A DNA stretch of 64,000 nucleotides, taken from Pythium myriotylum (Eukaryota; Oomycota; Peronosporomycetes; Pythiales; Pythiaceae). This document shows positions 60,301 to 64,000 of the stretch, in pieces (the stretch's first letter is position 1; each line of letters opens with the position of its first letter). The stretch spans positions 806,001 through 870,000 of the forward strand of contig JALJCQ010000013.1 in assembly GCA_023091665.1 (NCBI GenBank), written 5' to 3'. The notes beneath the pieces are model-generated. The model did not search any database and was not told the DNA's origin. It worked only from the letters and a program-made list of their open reading frames with translations. Both the position numbers and the translations under genes were made by a program.

Positions 60301-63300
60301 TTTGCCGCAAAGAGTACCGTATCATGCCTGATGGGTTCCAGCGAGATCCTACCGAGGACGAAGTACGTGCGGAAATGCTCTGGAGACAAAGGAAAATATT
60401 CCTCTCAGAAGAACCCAACTTCTTCACGGAAATTTACCCACTCGCAGTCCGACTCCAACTACGCCAGCACCAGCATGACAAGATGATGTACACTCTGTTC
60501 GTGGAGATGCCGGCGCAGCTCAAGTGGCCAGCAGAAACAGCGCGGTACCATTTCTTCGAAAGTCTAGTTCGCCTGAATCAGCAAGGAGATAACACGACTG
60601 AACGTCAGAACGCTGTTCAACTCTTCAAGGACGTGCACGTGTTCACCATCTCGGAAGACGGGAAACTCGTCGCACTTCGATTCGTGAGACCAGAGTTACG
60701 CGACAAATGGGACGGTGCGACGTTTAGATTCCCTTTTGGGACCATCAAACTCCGAGCGTCTGCGGCTTTTGAGCAGGAAGACAAGCGTGCGGGCCTCGAC
60801 AAGAGCGCGGTTCGGCAACTCTTCCCGTTGCATCTCCTCGGACGATCCAATCTCCCGATCACCGACGTGACAGCCATCGCTCAAGCGCTTGGTCAAGGGC
60901 TCCCTATACTCGACATAAAAGGCATCCCTGCGGTTGGCGAACGCTCACTAGAGACGCATGTCTGGAGCATCACTTACAACAGCTTTGATGCCCCGGAAGG
61001 AATTCAAGATGTGCGCTGCCTCACGGTGAAGGAGGGTGAGTTCACTTTTACCATCGGAGTACACCAGCCACGCACAGCCACGAGGCATCCTTGTTCCATT
61101 TGTCTCGATGTCGGGCACTTCCGAAACAAATGCGCGAACCAAGAGAACGCGGCTGATCTTCGAGCGAAATACGAACGCACGATCGAAATTCCGGACACGG
61201 CGGCGCTCGAATTAGAATTGGCCCCAACGGATGCAACAGAGCACGCCGCCCAGGTTGAGAGACTTTACGCTGCGGTCGCTCCAGGCTTGTCTCCGCCCAA
61301 GATTAGCTTGCCGGCCGACTCCCAACCAGCAACTCCGGTCGCTGAGGTCGAACAAGCTGGTCGGAAGCAGGCGAAGGCATCCAAGCAGCGCAAGAAAAAA
61401 GGTGCTCAAGTTCAAGAATTTGCCAAAGCCCTAGGGCGGCTCAAGGCTCGCAAACAAGCCGCAGGGGATGGAGCGAGAGCGAAAATTGCCGCTAAGTACG
61501 GCTCTCATAACGACGACCAGACGTCAACGGCAACACCTACGGGTCGTACCCCGGTCGACGTAAAGCCCAGCCCTGAGCAACGATGGATATCGGTTCCTGG
61601 AGCTGACGCTGTGAGGACGATAGCGGTCGGGGAGAAGCGCACGAGGGAACAAATCGATCGCCCGCATGCGGTCTTCGACAATGACGCGAAAGCTGAAGTT
61701 GTCCGAGAACCCAACACGCGTCAACCTCGCCAATCAGCAGCGCACAAAATGGTCGATCGCAAGCGACCTGACGCGCCGCGCACCCGACTCCAGTGGAACC
61801 CACCTGGCGGGGAGCTGCCACCAGTACAAAAGCCGCGACTTGAGCAACTCACGGTCACTCCTTTCTTCCAGAAGGCTGAGGATATTGTAGTCGAGACTTT
61901 TGGAGAAGACGCCAGTGATGACGCACACAATGAACCTGTATCTGGTCCGGTGACCTCTGCAGAGATCATAGCTGTTGGAGTGCGTCAACCTCCGTGCCCC
62001 CCAGTCATCATGAAGTCGATTGGTGCCAAACAAGTCAAGACGTGCACAGACGGGCGGTGTCTTTACCACGCTCTTATCGCGACGCTCAGCCGAGCGTGTG
62101 GCGAACAAGTCAACGTCACCGACACCACAGAGATAAAGCTGGCGGTGGAGCTCATGAAAGACCTCAACACATTGCTTGCAGATGACCTAGTGGCGATGCT
62201 CGTGAACGGATCACTCCAACTGGAAGAGCTGTGCTGTCGTTACCTGGATGATACTATCCAAGCCGACTCCGTGCCAAGACTCGAAGCGCACTTTAGACAT
62301 GCAGCGGCACAAACTAGCCCTACGGTTAGCAGACAGTACTGGGGAGGAGAAGCTGAAATTATTGCCTTTGTGGCCTGGAAGGAGGAGCCGGTTTATGCGA
62401 TGGACGTCTGGCCAAACGGGGATGCTTTCGTACAGAGGTACGCACCTGTGGTATACCAACTCGCGGACAAGTCGACGGCGACAAAAGTAGTGCGGCAAGC
62501 TTTGTCAACGGAACGTTTCTATGCCCAAGTCGCCATTTACAAACGACAGAAAGTAGTGCCTCTGATGCTCGCACTCCACCACTCATTCGATGGCGAAAAA
62601 CACACGGGACACTACACAGCTCTTCGGATCTCGGACGCGGACTACAGAGCGTTCGCAGGCAGCCTCCGGAAACAGGAGTCTATGAAGGATCGACTCCCAC
62701 GTGTCCTGGCAGAGATTAACGCGCTCGGTGAGGACCCTACGCCAACACCGCAGGACTCTGAACCCACGCAGTTCTCATCCGGCGGTTGCTCGGAATACTT
62801 GCCAACGAGCCCCAATGCTAGTGACAGTGACAATGCCCAGCAACACGAAAGTAGTGCAGAGCTCGGGTCCGGTTCATCGGGAATCGTCTGTGAGGAAGAG
62901 CAGGCAGAGCCGATCGATCGTCCAACAGAAGCGGTTGTGGCAAACAACCAGCCTTTGCAGCCACAGGAGCACACGGAACCAGCGGGTGCCAGTGCCAGAG
63001 CAGCCAACAACGTCGTCGATCTCACTACACCGCCGGAGACATCAACCGTAAGCCTCCTCGATACCAAAAGCCCAAATGAGCCGGAGGTCAATTCAGCGAC
63101 CGCGGCAGCTCTGGGGGCGCCTGCGAGGCTTACAGAGTTTAACTTAGCTCAAATCTGTTCGACGCCGACCGATCCGAGTTTAAGTTTCGACAGTTACGAG
63201 ATGAGACTTGAAAGGACCTCCGGCGGATCCTTGACGCCAGCGGATGAGCAGCGGCTACTCCAGCACTTATCATCAGGTTCGCACAAGACACCGGAGGCGG

Positions 63301-64000
63301 TGGCATTGCAACGCGAAACGCAGCAGGCAAATCGCACGGCGTTCCGTTACTGGAAAAAGAGGCAAGCCAAGAAGAATCCCGCGACACATCACGCAGTAAC
63401 TGCGGTCGCTAATCCAGACGACGCCATTACCACGCTCCGAGATCGCCCAGGAGCGGTGAAAGGGCTGCTCAACAGTTTACCTTTTCCAGAGGTGCAACTA
63501 CTGCTTACGAACGACGACAATTTAGTCCACATCGGCAAAGCTGCCATCGTACTGGCTCGAACGCAGCTTCTGCATCGGGTTGGGAAGCTACTACCATTAG
63601 ACGCAGGGCCGATGTGTCGAGAGTGGGCGGCGGCAATCCATGCTTCAGCATCGATGGAGATAAAGTGGACGCTTATTCATGACCAAGCTCGGTGGAAGCG
63701 CCTCACGACTGTCGCGACCAAACATGCTATTCGCTTACCACAGCGGGTACAGCCTGGGCTCGTCGAGACAGATTGGTGCCGACTTGTCGCTTTTGTTCTC
63801 CTTCTGCCAGAGTGCATGCCGTACGACTTCTCATTGCGAGACTTACCGCAGCAATGTGACGCGCTGATGGTCTGGATGACAGACAGCTCCAACACCCTCA
63901 CAGTGGTCGCTGCAGGACAAGCAGTTGCACGACGACGATGGGAAGCCGCGCGCACAGTCTTCCACGAGTGGTCTGCTAAATATGCAGGCGGTCCGCTGAT
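60135..64000 (+). CDS. LINE polyprotein with CCHC knuckle and OTU-type protease (runs off right edge)
   Basis: One frame is open for over 1280 codons from just after a stop at 60132 to the window end; a start near 60324 or fusion to the upstream ORF is possible. The N-terminal Gag-like region has a zinc knuckle at 61092-61133 (C-x2-C-x4-H-x4-C: CSICLDVGHFRNKC). A Lys/Pro-rich linker follows. The OTU cysteine-protease domain has DGRCLYHAL with nucleophile Cys at 62058-62060, WGGEAEI in the middle and GHYTALR with His at 62610-62612. Then a long Pro/Ser/Thr/Glu linker and helical regions; endonuclease and RT should lie beyond the edge. OTU enzymes cleave ubiquitin chains; in an element it may process the polyprotein or deubiquitinate. 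Confidence 0.75.

Overview
The window reads as nuclear DNA of an oomycete, probably in the Phytophthora/Pythium sensu lato group. The evidence is a crinkler (CRN) effector gene with an LFLAK-type N-terminus, a BT1/FBT folate-biopterin transporter, several short secreted proteins, introns of only 51-70 bases, pyrimidine-rich CATTC start-site motifs upstream of genes, and a dense mixture of transposon families. No rRNA, tRNA or CRISPR feature was recognised.

Layout. 1-5.8 kb: a coiled-coil exon cut by the left edge, a chromodomain plus papain/OTU-like peptidase gene (minus), a hypothetical gene, and a decayed DDE transposase with a Cys-rich CXC-like head (minus). 6.2-10.7 kb: a 113-base hairpin and a DIRS-like tyrosine-recombinase retrotransposon. 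12.6-19.05 kb: a cassette bounded by two 1.06-kb direct repeats and holding a Maverick/Polinton remnant (polymerase tail, integrase, chromodomain), a small hypothetical gene and the CRN-kinase gene. 19.1-29.2 kb is the most gene-like part: a small membrane protein, the FBT transporter, two secreted lipase-like paralogues sharing an identical 566-bp tract, and a frameshifted GH17 glucanase with a lectin tail. 30.6-48 kb is mostly mobile DNA: a truncated copy of the cysteine-rich family described below, G30 and C28 homopolymers, a piggyBac element with intact ends but a deleted catalytic core, two MULE transposases, several RNase H scraps, and two related secreted repeat proteins (35.5 and 47.6 kb) lying in an inverted segmental duplication. 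49-58.5 kb: a long inverted repeat (arms about 2 kb, about 5 kb apart) that carries one copy of a secreted gene on each arm. A third paralogue and a 5'-truncated LINE lie between the arms. 58.6-64 kb: the 3' end of another LINE, then a full-length-looking LINE 5' part with an OTU-type protease, running off the right edge.

The most interesting content is the secreted family at 30.6, 49-50, 55 and 57-58 kb. Its members have unrelated N-terminal regions (Lys/Asp/Ser/Thr-rich repeats or a His-Ala repeat) but end in one domain whose six cysteines keep exactly the same spacing (C-x4-C-x8-C-x50-C-x10-C-x7-C-stop) around an invariant WARYWRTQF core. I do not recognise this domain. Together with the CRN, the GH17 enzyme, the lipases and the secreted repeat pair, it suggests a transposon-rich, fast-evolving compartment of secreted proteins. 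Several apparent frameshifts fall in homopolymer runs, so some 'pseudogenes' may be sequence errors.
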